Of a stretch of DNA of 64,000 nt, positions 17,436 to 27,742 are shown in pieces. Each line of letters begins with the position of its first letter. Within the stretch, counting starts at the first letter, position 1. The stretch is taken from the NCBI RefSeq assembly GCF_014202075.1, contig NZ_JACHFZ010000007.1, forward strand, positions 1 through 64,000. The letters run 5' to 3'. The DNA is from Brevundimonas basaltis. GTDB lineage: Bacteria; Pseudomonadota; Alphaproteobacteria; Caulobacterales; Caulobacteraceae. The notes beneath the pieces were generated by a model. It was not told where the DNA came from. It saw only the letters and a program-made list of their open reading frames with translations, and did no database searches. A program made the position numbers and the translations under genes.

Positions 17436-18389
17436 GTGAGATCATTGTTCCCCGTTCTTCTGGCTTTCATGCTGGTGTGCGCGACGCCGCTCGTGGCGGT
17501 CGCCCAGACGCCGGCGGATCCCGAAGCGGCCGAGGTCGAGGAGGTCGTGGTGCTGGCGCGGCGGTCCGGCGCGCCGATGTGGACTGTCAGCCGTGGCGAC
17601 AGCACCCTGATCCTGGTGGGCGCCATCACCGGAATTCCGCGCGATCTGTCATGGCGACCGGACGACCTCGAGGCCGCCGCGGCCCGCTCGCAGCTGATCC
17701 TGACGCCGCAGGAAGGTCGCGCTTCGGTGACCGACCTCCTGCGCGTGATCTGGCGCATCCGCACCATCGCCCGAATGCCGCGCGGCCAGACCAGCGCAGA
17801 CTATCTGACGCCGGAATGGCAGGCGCGGCTGGACACGCTGATGGCCGGCGAACGCAATCAGGACTGGCGAACGAAGAGCCTGCTGATTCTCGGCTTCGAC
17901 CTGATGCAGGACAAGGCCGGCTATAGCGGCCGCCGGGGCGGGGACGACGCCATGGACGTCATCCGGCGCGCCGCGCGACGGGCCCGGATAGACACGCGCC
18001 CGGTCGGCACGGTCCGGGGCGACGAGTTGGTGAACAGCCTGATCGAGGCGCCGCAATCGGCCCATGTCCCCTGCGTCGAGGCCGCCATCGCCGCGGCCGA
18101 GCAGGGACCGGACGCGGCGCGCGAGCGGGCCCAGGACTGGCGCGCGCGCCGGGTGCCCGAGGTCGTCGCCTCGCCCATCGACCGCGCCCTGAACCAGTGC
18201 TGGCCGTGGGGCGATCCGGAGATCGCGCCGCAGCTTCACCAGCAGTGGGCGGCGGCGATCGAGACGGCGCTGATCTCGCCCGGCGTCACCATGGGCGTCG
18301 CCCCGATCCGCCTCCTCGCCGAGGAGGGCGGCGTGCTGGATGGATTGGAGGCCCGCGGCTTTGTGGTGGTCGGGCCGGATTGGAAGTAG
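17436..18389 (+). CDS. TraB/GumN family protein, exported
   Basis: About 317 residues. A signal peptide (RSLFPVLLAFMLVCATPLVAVAQ) precedes the TraB/GumN pattern MWTVSRGDSTLILVGAITG. The central part is helical and ends with a conserved VTMGVAPIRLLAEEGGVLDGLEARGF-type tail. TraB/GumN proteins are thought to be metal-dependent peptidase-like enzymes; their role in Caulobacterales is not known. I chose GTG 17436 because it places the signal peptide at the N-terminus and follows an AGGCAGG stretch; ATG 17376 would add 20 residues that look like promoter DNA. Confidence 0.75.
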   Translation: MRSLFPVLLAFMLVCATPLVAVAQTPADPEAAEVEEVVVLARRSGAPMWTVSRGDSTLILVGAITGIPRDLSWRPDDLEAAAARSQLILTPQEGRASVTDLLRVIWRIRTIARMPRGQTSADYLTPEWQARLDTLMAGERNQDWRTKSLLILGFDLMQDKAGYSGRRGGDDAMDVIRRAARRARIDTRPVGTVRGDELVNSLIEAPQSAHVPCVEAAIAAAEQGPDAARERAQDWRARRVPEVVASPIDRALNQCWPWGDPEIAPQLHQQWAAAIETALISPGVTMGVAPIRLLAEEGGVLDGLEARGFVVVGPDWK

Positions 18390-18423
18390 GGTCGGGAATC
18401 AGGGATGCCTTGGTCCCCGTTGC

Positions 18424-19854
18424 CTAAACCGCCGTGCCGCCCACCGTCAGCCCGCCGATCTTGAGACTCGGTTGGCCGATGCCGACGGGGACGCCCTGAC
18501 CGGCCTTGCCGCAGACGCCGACACCGGGATCGAAGGCGAAGTCGTCGCCGACCATCTCGATCTTCGTCAGGGCCGTGGCCCCGTCGCCGATCAGGGTGGC
18601 CCCACGCACCGGGGCGGTGATCTTCCCGTCCTCGATCAGATAGGCCTCGGTGCACTGGAAGACGAATTTGCCGTTGGTGATGTCGACCTGGCCGCCGCCG
18701 AAATTGGCCGCGTAGAGGCCGCGTTTCGTCGAGGCGATCATCTCGGCCTGGTTCGCCGTCCCGGCCTCCATGAAGGTGTTGGTCATGCGCGGCATCGGCA
18801 TGTGGGCGAAGGACTGGCGCCGGCCGTTGCCGGTAGCGCGGGCGCCCAACTGCCGCGCCGACAACCGGTCGTGCATCAGCCCGACCATGATGCCGTCCTC
18901 GATCAGAACCGTGCGGGAGGTGGGCGTGCCCTCGTCGTCGATGCTGAGCGAGCCCCGGCGCCCGGCGATGGAGCCGTCGTCGACGACGGTGACCCCCGGC
19001 GCGGCGACCCGCTGGCCCAGCTTGCCCGAGAACACCGACGAGCCCTTGCGATGGAAGTCGCCTTCGAAGCCGTGGCCGATGGCCTCGTGCAGCAGGACGC
19101 CGGGCCAACCGGCGCCGAGGACCACGTCCATCTCACCGGCCGGACAATCAACGGCCTCCAGATTGACCAGCGCCTGACGCAGGGCCTCGTCGACCTGTCC
19201 TTGCCAGCGGTCCGGCGCAATCCAGGTCTCGAACCCGGACCGGCCGCCGGCCCCGGACGAGGCGCTCTCGCGCCGGCCGTCCTTCTCGACCGTGATCGAG
19301 ACGTTCATCCGCACCAGCGGGCGCAGATCGGAGACGCGCCGGCCGTCGCCGCGCAGGATTTCGATATTGCGCCGCTCGCCGACCAGTGAGGCCGAGACCT
19401 GCACCACCCGCGGGTCGCGGGCCCGGGCCCAGGCGTCGATTTCCGACAGCAGGGCGATCTTGTCGGAAAAGGCGGGCGAGGCCAGCGGGTCGACCGGCTC
19501 GTACAGCACCTGGTTGGTCGCGCGGGGGGCCTCGGCAGCGACGCCCGCGTGTCCGGCCTTGGCGAGGGCGGCGCTGTCGGCGGCGCGGCGGAGGGCGGGT
19601 CCGCTGATCTCGTTGGCGTGGGCGTAGCCGGCGGTCTCGCCCGCCACGACCCGAAGGCCGAAGCCCTCCGTCGCGTCATAGGCCGCCGATTTCAGCCGGC
19701 CGTCGTCGAAGACCAGCGATTCCAGCTCCGACCGCTCGAGGAACAGTTCGCCGTCGTCGGCCCCGGTCAGCGCGTTCTGAAGGATGGAGAGCGCCTCGTC
19801 CGGAGCTGTGTCGGCGGATTCGAGGATGGCGGGCGGCTGAACATGCAGGGTCAT
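18424..19854 (-). CDS. tldD: Metalloprotease TldD
   Basis: A 476-residue PmbA/TldD family protease subunit. The zinc motif HEAIGH in LLHEAIGHGFEGDFHRKGS and the GIMVGLMHDR-type segment identify TldD rather than PmbA (TldE). With TldE it forms a heterodimer that degrades unfolded peptides and matures some modified peptides. tldE is not in the window. Coding density and length are normal. It faces the TraB/GumN gene convergently and a small lipoprotein gene divergently. Confidence 0.95.
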   Translation of the reverse strand: MTLHVQPPAILESADTAPDEALSILQNALTGADDGELFLERSELESLVFDDGRLKSAAYDATEGFGLRVVAGETAGYAHANEISGPALRRAADSAALAKAGHAGVAAEAPRATNQVLYEPVDPLASPAFSDKIALLSEIDAWARARDPRVVQVSASLVGERRNIEILRGDGRRVSDLRPLVRMNVSITVEKDGRRESASSGAGGRSGFETWIAPDRWQGQVDEALRQALVNLEAVDCPAGEMDVVLGAGWPGVLLHEAIGHGFEGDFHRKGSSVFSGKLGQRVAAPGVTVVDDGSIAGRRGSLSIDDEGTPTSRTVLIEDGIMVGLMHDRLSARQLGARATGNGRRQSFAHMPMPRMTNTFMEAGTANQAEMIASTKRGLYAANFGGGQVDITNGKFVFQCTEAYLIEDGKITAPVRGATLIGDGATALTKIEMVGDDFAFDPGVGVCGKAGQGVPVGIGQPSLKIGGLTVGGTAV

Positions 19855-20015
19855 GGCGCTGAGATAGGGCGTAGGGGCGGTGAAGTCACCGGCTCCGCGC
19901 GATGGTACCCACCCCGAATGTGGCGGAACCCTGGCTGGAGGCGACGGTTGAGAGAGGGACGCCGGCGGTTTGAGAAGGCGGATCTCCCGTTTCGCCGCCG
20001 GTCGGGAGACCGATC

Positions 20016-20276
20016 ATGAAAACGATGGTGCTGACGACCTTCGCGGCGGCCGCCGCGCTGACCTTGTCCGCCTGCGGAGACGACGAACGTACTGCGACCG
20101 CGGAAACCTCGGTCGCGGAAGCCGAGGTCTCTACCGAAATGCCGGAAGCGGCGGTCCCCACCGCCCAACTGGAGGCCGCCGCCAATCGCGCCGCGGCCAA
20201 CGCCAGTCAGCCTCAGGATGGCGCGCTCACGCCGGAGGGCGAGACCGTTCAGCCGCAGACGACTCCGGCTCAGTAA
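20016..20276 (+). CDS. Small lipoprotein of unknown function
   Basis: 86 residues: signal peptide with lipobox LSAC (Cys20), then a low-complexity acidic and Ala/Gln-rich chain ending QTTPAQ. A GGGAGA ribosome site precedes the ATG. I do not recognise a family; short Ala-rich lipoproteins of this type are common in Caulobacterales envelopes. A strong hairpin (20293-20316) follows the stop, which supports a single-gene transcript. Confidence 0.7.
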   Translation: MKTMVLTTFAAAAALTLSACGDDERTATAETSVAEAEVSTEMPEAAVPTAQLEAAANRAAANASQPQDGALTPEGETVQPQTTPAQ

Positions 20277-20292
20277 ACGCTGGACAGGCGAA

Positions 20293-20316
20293 GGGTCGGG
20301 ACCTGGGTCCCGACCC
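20293..20316. terminator. Bidirectional hairpin terminator candidate
   Basis: GGGTCGGGAC and GTCCCGACCC form a perfect 10-bp stem with a CTGG loop between the convergent lipoprotein and DUF2807 genes. There is no clear T-run, as is usual in very G+C-rich genomes. Confidence 0.6.
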
Positions 20317-20348
20317 CCTGCTGGCTATAGGCGTCCGGACGCGGCGGA

Positions 20349-21107
20349 TCAGTTCTGACGCACCTCGCCGGAGCCGGAGATGCTCTGGTTGAGCGAATCC
20401 GGACGACGGGTAAGGGTCACATCGCCCGAGCCCGAGATGCTGATGCTGGCGGCGCCGGTCGGGCCGACGGCGGCCTCTCCGGACCCGGAGATGCGGATGT
20501 CGGCGTCCCGGGTCTCGACCCCCGAAAGATCGGCCTCGCCCGATCCCGAAATCCGCAGATCGACGGTCTCGGTCCGGCCGCTCGCATTCACCTCGCCCGA
20601 GCCGTTGATTATAACGGCCAGGCTCGGCTGATCGTAATCGCGGACGATCAGGTCGCCCGAACCGGAGAGGTCGAAGGTCCGGACCGAGGGGGCCGTGACC
20701 GTGATCTTGAGCCGCCCCCTGTCGCCCCACCCGAACATGACGACTTCGGACCTGTCGCTTTGGTCGAAGGTCAGGCGGCCGCTGGTCAGCCGCAGCGCCT
20801 CGACCTGCTCGCGTGGGCCCGTGATCTCAACGGAGGTCGCGTCGCCCTGGACATAGGTGACCTCGGCGCTGACATCGATATCGAGTCGCTCGCTGCCATC
20901 CCAGGCGATCGTGCGGGTCACGCTGGGGCCGCTGTCCGCGCGTTTGAAGGTGACAGACCTTTCTGTCCGGGCGAAGTCGCCGTCTCTGAAGGTCCAGCTC
21001 CAGCCGTGGCGGGCCAGGTCGTTGCCGCCGAGGGCCACGGCCCCGGCCAGGGCGGCGATGCACAGCACCAGGCTGGCGCCGGTGATGATCAGAAGGGTGC
21101 GGATCAT
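20349..21107 (-). CDS. DUF2807 (head GIN domain) exported protein
   Basis: 252 residues with an N-terminal hydrophobic anchor or signal (about 4-28). From about residue 155 on it has a regular right-handed repeat with SGSG or NGSGE at each turn (LSGSGDL, INGSGEV, ISGSGEA three times, ISGSGDV, ISGSGEV), the hallmark of DUF2807 beta-helix domains. The function is unknown; the domain is often envelope-associated. It is the last gene of padR-DUF1700-DUF2807, starting 12 bp after the DUF1700 stop. Confidence 0.85.
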   Translation of the reverse strand: MIRTLLIITGASLVLCIAALAGAVALGGNDLARHGWSWTFRDGDFARTERSVTFKRADSGPSVTRTIAWDGSERLDIDVSAEVTYVQGDATSVEITGPREQVEALRLTSGRLTFDQSDRSEVVMFGWGDRGRLKITVTAPSVRTFDLSGSGDLIVRDYDQPSLAVIINGSGEVNASGRTETVDLRISGSGEADLSGVETRDADIRISGSGEAAVGPTGAASISISGSGDVTLTRRPDSLNQSISGSGEVRQN

Positions 21108-21119
21108 ACGGGTCTCTCC

Positions 21120-21692
21120 TCAGGCCGGATTCTGGTTGTCGAGGGCCGGCTTCAGCAGCCGGTAGTGCAGGCGGGCGAACCAGACGGTCGCATTGACCAG
21201 CAGGATCGTGGCGATGGCGGTCAGGGCGCCGATCGCCGCGGCGCCGGCCATCAGACCTACGCCGGCCAGGATCGCGGTCAGCACGCCGCCGGGGAAGCCG
21301 ACCAGCGGTCCGGCGATCATCACCGCGCCGCCGCCTATGAACAGACCCACGGCCGCCATGAAGAAGCCGAACAGCACGCTGACCACGGTCATCAGGATGG
21401 GCAGCAGGATCAGGATGTCGATTGCGCCCAGACCCAGCACCGCGAACACGGCGCCGGCGGCGGCGGACGGGTTCTTCTCCTGGTCCCAGCGGCGGGCGCC
21501 GGCCTCGGCCCGCAGCTCGCGGGCGAGGCGATCGGGGTCGCCGAGCGCTTCGGCGACTTCCGCCTCGGTGCGTCCGGCGGCGGCGCCGTCCTCGAAATGC
21601 ATCTCGTAGTCGGCGGCGATCTCGGCGGCGGCGACGGTCGGCATGCCGACGAGACCTCGCCTCAACCGGCCCATGAATTCAGCGCGGGTCAT
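21120..21692 (-). CDS. DUF1700 (HAAS) membrane protein
   Basis: 190 residues. The soluble N-terminal part (about 1-75) has the HAAS/DUF1700 pattern MTRAEFMGRLRRGL...EIAADYEMHFEDG...EALGDPDRLARELRAE. The rest holds about three or four membrane helices (roughly 80-180). Such proteins are almost always encoded behind a PadR regulator, as here, with a 4-bp ATGA overlap at 21689-21692. They are thought to work with the GIN-domain protein in envelope stress adaptation, but no mechanism is established. Confidence 0.88.
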   Translation of the reverse strand: MTRAEFMGRLRRGLVGMPTVAAAEIAADYEMHFEDGAAAGRTEAEVAEALGDPDRLARELRAEAGARRWDQEKNPSAAAGAVFAVLGLGAIDILILLPILMTVVSVLFGFFMAAVGLFIGGGAVMIAGPLVGFPGGVLTAILAGVGLMAGAAAIGALTAIATILLVNATVWFARLHYRLLKPALDNQNPA

Positions 21693-22069
21693 TGTTCAGC
21701 TCCCCTTTGAGTGGTTTCGGCGACGGCGGCCGGCGGGGCCGGATCGGCGTCGGCGTTCATGACGCCTTCGACGGCGGTGACAAAGGCGCGCCATTCGGCG
21801 GTCTGCATCTCCAGGGCCCGGCGGCCTGCGTCGGTCAGGCGGTAGTATTTGCGCGACGGGCCGGTCGTTGATTCGACCAGATAGGTCTCGACCTGGCCGT
21901 CGGACTGCATCCGCCGCATCAGCGGGTAGATGGTCCCCTCGCCCATATCGATCGCGTCCGACAGGGTCGAAGCGATCTCGTAGGCATAGCTGTCGCGGCG
22001 ATTGAGGAGGGCCAGCACGCACAGCGTGAGCACCCCCTTCTTCAGCTGGATTTCAATAGTTTCAGGCAC
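21689..22069 (-). CDS. PadR family transcriptional regulator
   Basis: 126 residues: a winged helix of the PadR type (LKKGVLTLCVLALLNRRDSYAYEIAS, then GEGTIYPLMRRMQSDG and RKYYRLTDAGRRAL) with a short C-terminal helix. I chose GTG 22069, which has GGGAG 8 bp upstream; the frame is open to 22183 but the extra part is promoter DNA. It probably represses its own operon until a membrane-active compound or stress is sensed, as in other PadR-DUF1700 systems. Phased GGTATC repeats lie over its predicted promoter. Confidence 0.88.
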   Translation of the reverse strand: MPETIEIQLKKGVLTLCVLALLNRRDSYAYEIASTLSDAIDMGEGTIYPLMRRMQSDGQVETYLVESTTGPSRKYYRLTDAGRRALEMQTAEWRAFVTAVEGVMNADADPAPPAAVAETTQRGAEQ

Positions 22070-22093
22070 CTCGGCGTCTCCCTTGATGTCCAA

Positions 22094-22138
22094 GAGGTAT
22101 CGCAAGGTATCTTGTTCTGCAAGGTAGCTATCAAAACA
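22094..22138 (-). promoter_or_regulatory. padR promoter/operator with phased repeats
   Basis: GGTATC occurs at 22096-22101 and 22106-22111, exactly one helical turn apart, and GGTAGCTATC follows at 22123-22132. On the minus strand TTGATA, 17 bp, then GATACC could be -35 and -10, so the repeats cover the -10. This is a plausible PadR autoregulatory operator. Confidence 0.4.
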
Positions 22139-22310
22139 TGACAGCGATTTAATCCGGCGGCGCGCGCAGGGTGCGGCGTCCAATCGCTTGGCAAGCGCGG
22201 GGGAGGGCGATAAGGACCCGCGCAGGAAACGCTGCGGGCGGTCGCCCCGGCGTCTGCTTGCGATTCACTCGCAGGCGCTTGCGGCAGAACGGTTTATGAG
22301 GATGTCTCGC

Positions 22311-23306
22311 ATGGGGATGGGCACGCGGGCCCGGGGTCTGATCGGCGGCGGCTTCGCCGTGCTGGCCCTGGCTCTTTTCGCCGCCGGGTGCAACACGGAG
22401 CCCGAGCGGATGGGCGAGCCGACGAACGGCGCCATCGGGCTTCAGCCGGCCGCCTCGCCGCTGAAGGTCGAGGCGCACTTCTTCCATGACGCCATCCTGA
22501 TGCCGATCATCACCTTCATCTGCCTGCTGGTGCTGGGCCTGATCGTGTGGATCGTCATCCGCTACAACAAGAAGGCCAACCCGGTCCCCGCCCGGTGGAG
22601 CCACAACACCCTGGTCGAGGTGATCTGGACGGTGGTCCCGGTCCTGATCCTGGTGTTCATCGCCCTGTTCTCGTTCCGGCTTCTATTCAACTATCACAAC
22701 ATGCCGGAGCCCGACCTGACGGTGAAGGTCACGGGCAACCAGTGGAACTGGGCCTACGAATATCCCGACCAGGGCGTGCCCGAGTACATTTCCAACATGC
22801 TGCCGGAAGACGAGATCGCCGCCCGGGGCATGCCGCACAGCCTCTACCGGCTGGCCGCCGACGAGCCGATGGTGGTCCCGGAGGGCGCGACCGTCCGCCT
22901 GCTGGTCACCGCCTCTGACGTCATCCACGCCGTGGCCCTGCCGGCCTTCGGTCTGAAGACTGACGCCGTCCCCGGCCGCGTCAACGAGACCTGGTTCCGG
23001 GCCGACCGGCGCGGCGTCTTCTACGGCCAGTGCTCGGAACTGTGCGGCGTCGATCACGCCTTCATGCCGCTGCAGATCAACGTCGTGTCGCGCGCCGAGT
23101 TCGCCGAATGGGTCGCCTCCAAGGGCGGTTCGATGGCGCCGCGCGCCGCGGAACAGGCCCCGGGCGGCACCGCCGCCCAGGTCGAGGCCGGCACGACCGG
23201 CGCCCCGGCTGCGCGCAATGTCGGCTCCGAGGCGATGGAGTCTGATCCCGCCGCCCCCGTCGGAACGCTCACCAACCTTCCCGCCGCCGCGCCGGCCGCC
23301 CAGTAA
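22311..23306 (+). CDS. ctaC: Cytochrome c oxidase subunit II
   Basis: About 331 residues. A lipoprotein-like signal (ALALFAAGCN) is followed by two membrane helices (around 60-85 and 105-130) and a periplasmic cupredoxin domain. The CuA site is complete: CSELCGVDHAFM, with the upstream His in VIHAVALP, and WNWAYEYP is the electron-entry aromatic patch. It accepts electrons from cytochrome c. Several in-frame ATGs exist (22296, 22302, 22311, 22317); 22311 has GAGG 9 bp upstream. The last 70 residues are a low-complexity Ala/Pro tail. First gene of the oxidase operon. Confidence 0.93.
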   Translation: MGMGTRARGLIGGGFAVLALALFAAGCNTEPERMGEPTNGAIGLQPAASPLKVEAHFFHDAILMPIITFICLLVLGLIVWIVIRYNKKANPVPARWSHNTLVEVIWTVVPVLILVFIALFSFRLLFNYHNMPEPDLTVKVTGNQWNWAYEYPDQGVPEYISNMLPEDEIAARGMPHSLYRLAADEPMVVPEGATVRLLVTASDVIHAVALPAFGLKTDAVPGRVNETWFRADRRGVFYGQCSELCGVDHAFMPLQINVVSRAEFAEWVASKGGSMAPRAAEQAPGGTAAQVEAGTTGAPAARNVGSEAMESDPAAPVGTLTNLPAAAPAAQ

Positions 23307-24995
<1,689 letters not shown>

Positions 24996-25025
24996 GACCG
25001 GCTGGACCGGAACTGACACGACGGG

Positions 25026-25064
25026 GGCCGCTCTTTCAGTCGAAAGGGCGGCCTCTGGCCTTTT
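25026..25064 (+). terminator. Hairpin plus T-run between ctaD and ctaB
   Basis: GGCCGCTCTTTC and GAAAGGGCGGCC pair in a 12-bp stem with one G-T wobble and an AGTC loop (25026-25053), followed shortly by CCTTTT. It has the form of an intrinsic terminator or attenuator, placed inside the operon. It could lower assembly-gene transcription relative to the structural subunits. Confidence 0.6.
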
Positions 25065-25073
25065 GAAAGCGCG

Positions 25074-26042
25074 ATGAACAGAACCGCCTCTCCGACCTCG
25101 ATCTCCACCGCCCAGCCGGAAGACTTCTTCCAGCTGCTGAAGCCGCGCGTCATGTCGCTGGTCATCTTCACCGCGGTGACCGGCCTCGTCGTGGCCGACG
25201 GCGAGATCGGCTGGCTGACGGCCGCCATCGCCATCCTTTGCATCGCCGTGGGCGCGGGCGCGGCAGGGGCGCTGAACATGGCGCTGGAAGGCGAAACCGA
25301 CGCCCTGATGCGCCGCACGCGGGGCCGGCCGGTGGCGGCGGGCCGGGTCGGCAAGAACGACGCCATGAGCTTCGGCGTTATCCTGTCGGTCTTCTCGGTC
25401 ATGCTGCTGGGCATGGCGACCAACTGGCTGGCGGGCGGCCTGCTCGCCCTGACCATCGCTTACTACGCCGGTTTCTACACCCTGCTGCTCAAACGACGCA
25501 CGCCCCAGAACATCGTCATCGGCGGGGCGGCCGGAGCCTTTCCGCCGGTCATCGGCTGGGCCGCGGCGACCGGGGCGGCCTCGTGGCAGGCATGGCTGCT
25601 GTTCCTGATCATCTTCCTGTGGACCCCGCCGCACAGCTGGGCCCTCGCCCTGTATTCGGCGGGCGACTACGCCAAGGCCGGAATCCCGATGATGCCGGTG
25701 GCGCGCGGCGCGAAGTCGACCCGCCTGCAGATCCTGCTCTACAGCCTCGTCTTCGTGCCCGTCGCCGTCGCGCCCGGCCTGACCGGCCTCGGCGGGGCGA
25801 TCTATCTGGCCGTCTCGATCGCGGGCGGCGCGGGCTTCCTGTTCCTTGCCTTCCGTCTATGGCGGTCGCGGGCCGGCGATCAGCCGGACAAGGCCGAGGC
25901 CGTGGGGCGAGAGGCCGCATTGTATGATGTCCGCGCCGAGGCCAAACCGGCCCGCAACCTGTTCGCCTTCTCGATCCTGTACCTGATGGCCCTGTTCGCG
26001 GCCCTGCTGGTCGAAAGCATGACGTCCATGATGAGGCTCTGA
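25074..26042 (+). CDS. ctaB: Protohaem IX farnesyltransferase (haem O synthase)
   Basis: A 322-residue UbiA-family prenyltransferase that adds a farnesyl group to haem B to give haem O for the oxidase. It shows the first Asp-rich motif ([18 protein letters not shown]), the second one around [16 protein letters not shown], and about eight or nine membrane helices. Normal length. It is followed 3 bp later by the short coxF gene in the same operon. Confidence 0.95.
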   Translation: MNRTASPTSISTAQPEDFFQLLKPRVMSLVIFTAVTGLVVADGEIGWLTAAIAILCIAVGAGAAGALNMALEGETDALMRRTRGRPVAAGRVGKNDAMSFGVILSVFSVMLLGMATNWLAGGLLALTIAYYAGFYTLLLKRRTPQNIVIGGAAGAFPPVIGWAAATGAASWQAWLLFLIIFLWTPPHSWALALYSAGDYAKAGIPMMPVARGAKSTRLQILLYSLVFVPVAVAPGLTGLGGAIYLAVSIAGGAGFLFLAFRLWRSRAGDQPDKAEAVGREAALYDVRAEAKPARNLFAFSILYLMALFAALLVESMTSMMRL

Positions 26043-26045
26043 CCG

Positions 26046-26222
26046 ATGCGCCTGACCCCCGAGCAGCTCTCGGCCCGCAAGAAGCGCAATCTCGCCCTGG
26101 CCGGCGCCCTGATCGTCTTCATCGTGCTGGTTTTCACCACCACCGTGCTGAAGATGAAGGGCAATCTCGACGACCGCAAAGAGGCCGCCACGGCCGGCCA
26201 GATCGCAGGGGCGGCGTCGTGA
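26046..26222 (+). CDS. CoxF-like small membrane protein
   Basis: A 58-residue protein: a basic N-terminus (MRLTPEQLSARKKRNLAL), one membrane helix (about 17-36), and a short charged tail ending in GAAS. Position and form match the small CoxF protein that alphaproteobacteria encode between ctaB and ctaG; its function in oxidase assembly is not well defined. Its ATG lies 3 bp after the ctaB stop and its stop overlaps the ctaG GTG start by 4 bp (GTGA, 26219-26222). It is easily missed because of its size. Confidence 0.8.
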   Translation: MRLTPEQLSARKKRNLALAGALIVFIVLVFTTTVLKMKGNLDDRKEAATAGQIAGAAS

Positions 26223-26782
26223 ACCGCAAGAATCTGATCGCCATCGCCTGCGTCGTCACCGTCATGGCGATGACTGGCGCCGCCTTCGCCGCCGTGCCGC
26301 TCTACCAGCTGTTCTGCCAGGTCACCGGCTTCGACGGCACCGTGCGCAAGGCCGAGGCCGCGCCCGACGTCATGCTGGACGAGACCGTGCTGGTCCGCTT
26401 CGACACCAATGTGCGAGGCCTGCCGATGACCTTTCGGGCCGAACAGGTCAGCCAGCGGGTCCGTATCGGCGAGACCGGCATCGCCTTCTTCAACGTCACC
26501 AACACCTCGGACCAGCCGATCGCGGCGACAGCGGCCTATAACGTCGTGCCGGAGCGGGCCGGTCCCTATTTCCAGAAGCTCCAGTGCTTCTGCTTCGAGA
26601 GCCAGACGATCCAGCCCGGCGAAACGATGAAATTCCCCGTCCAGTATTTCGTCGCCCCCGAGATCGCCACCGACCGTGAGAGCCGCGGCGTGCGCGAGAT
26701 CACCCTCAGCTACACGTTCTATCCGACCAAGGGCGCGCAAGACGGCGCAAACCCCGCTTCAGCCACTGGCGCGGCGGCATAG
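26219..26782 (+). CDS. ctaG: Cytochrome c oxidase assembly protein CtaG (Cox11 type)
   Basis: 187 residues: one N-terminal membrane anchor (about 5-27), then a periplasmic immunoglobulin-like domain with the copper site CFCFESQTIQPGE. It delivers copper to CuB of subunit I. The start is GTG, overlapping the coxF stop. The late VREITLSYTFYP strand is typical of the family. Membership of the oxidase operon is clear from tight spacing. Confidence 0.95.
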   Translation: MNRKNLIAIACVVTVMAMTGAAFAAVPLYQLFCQVTGFDGTVRKAEAAPDVMLDETVLVRFDTNVRGLPMTFRAEQVSQRVRIGETGIAFFNVTNTSDQPIAATAAYNVVPERAGPYFQKLQCFCFESQTIQPGETMKFPVQYFVAPEIATDRESRGVREITLSYTFYPTKGAQDGANPASATGAAA

Positions 26783-26833
26783 CGGACGCTATAGCCTCCC
26801 CCACACGACCCTCGACCGTTGCAAGAGACCCAG

Positions 26834-27742
26834 ATGGCCGACTCCCACGCCGTTCCGCATCACGACTACCACCTGGTCAATCCCAGCCCGTGGCCGCTCG
26901 TCTCCTCGCTCGCCGTCGTGGTGATGATGGTCGGCGCCGTCGTGTGGATGAAGGGCCTCGTCCCGGCCGACTCCGGTCCGCTGGCGTCGGCTCTGCTGGC
27001 CGCCGGCAGCAAGCCCCTGTTCTTCGCCGGACTGGCGGGCGTGCTGGTGTCGATGTTCGGCTGGTGGGCCGACGTGATCAAGGAAAGCCGCCAGGGCGAT
27101 CATACGCCGGTCGTCTCGATCGGCCTGCGCTACGGCATGATCCTGTTCATCGCATCCGAGGTGATGTTCTTCGCCGCCTTCTTCTGGATGTTCTTCGAAA
27201 TGGCGGTCTTCAACGAAGCCCGCGCCCAGATTCCGGAGATCGGCAACTGGGCCGAGACCGCCGCGGCCTGGTCGACCTGGCCGCCCAAGGGCGTCGAGGT
27301 GCTGGACGCCTGGCAATTGCCGCTGCTGAACACCATCATCCTGCTGCTCTCGGGCACGACGGTGACCTGGGCGCACCACGCGCTGCAGGCCGGCGACCGC
27401 AAGGCGACCAAGATCGGCCTGGCCATCACCGTCGCCCTCGGCGTCCTGTTCACGGCCGTGCAAGGGTATGAATATTATCACATTATCCACGAGCACCTGT
27501 TCTTCAACGACGAGGCGCTGAACTCGGGCCTCTACGGTTCTATCTTCTTCATGGCGACCGGCTTTCACGGTTTCCACGTCCTGATCGGCACCATCTTCCT
27601 CGCCGTCTGCCTGCTGCGCCTGATGGCCGGCCAGATGACCCCGCAGAAGCATTTCGGCTTCGAGGCGGCCGCTTGGTACTGGCATTTCGTGGACGTGGTC
27701 TGGCTGTTCCTGTTCGCCTTCGTCTACGTCGTCTTCGGGTGA
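26834..27742 (+). CDS. ctaE: Cytochrome c oxidase subunit III
   Basis: About 302 residues with seven membrane helices and the family patterns HDYHLVNPSPWP at the N-terminus, FWMFFEMAVFNEARAQ, GTTVTWAHHAL, GFHGFHVLIGT and YWHFVDVVWLFLF at the C-terminus. It stabilises proton uptake by subunit I. ATG 26834 was chosen; an upstream TTG (26819) adds five residues. Its stop overlaps the GTG of the DUF983 gene (27739-27742). Confidence 0.96.
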   Translation: MADSHAVPHHDYHLVNPSPWPLVSSLAVVVMMVGAVVWMKGLVPADSGPLASALLAAGSKPLFFAGLAGVLVSMFGWWADVIKESRQGDHTPVVSIGLRYGMILFIASEVMFFAAFFWMFFEMAVFNEARAQIPEIGNWAETAAAWSTWPPKGVEVLDAWQLPLLNTIILLLSGTTVTWAHHALQAGDRKATKIGLAITVALGVLFTAVQGYEYYHIIHEHLFFNDEALNSGLYGSIFFMATGFHGFHVLIGTIFLAVCLLRLMAGQMTPQKHFGFEAAAWYWHFVDVVWLFLFAFVYVVFG

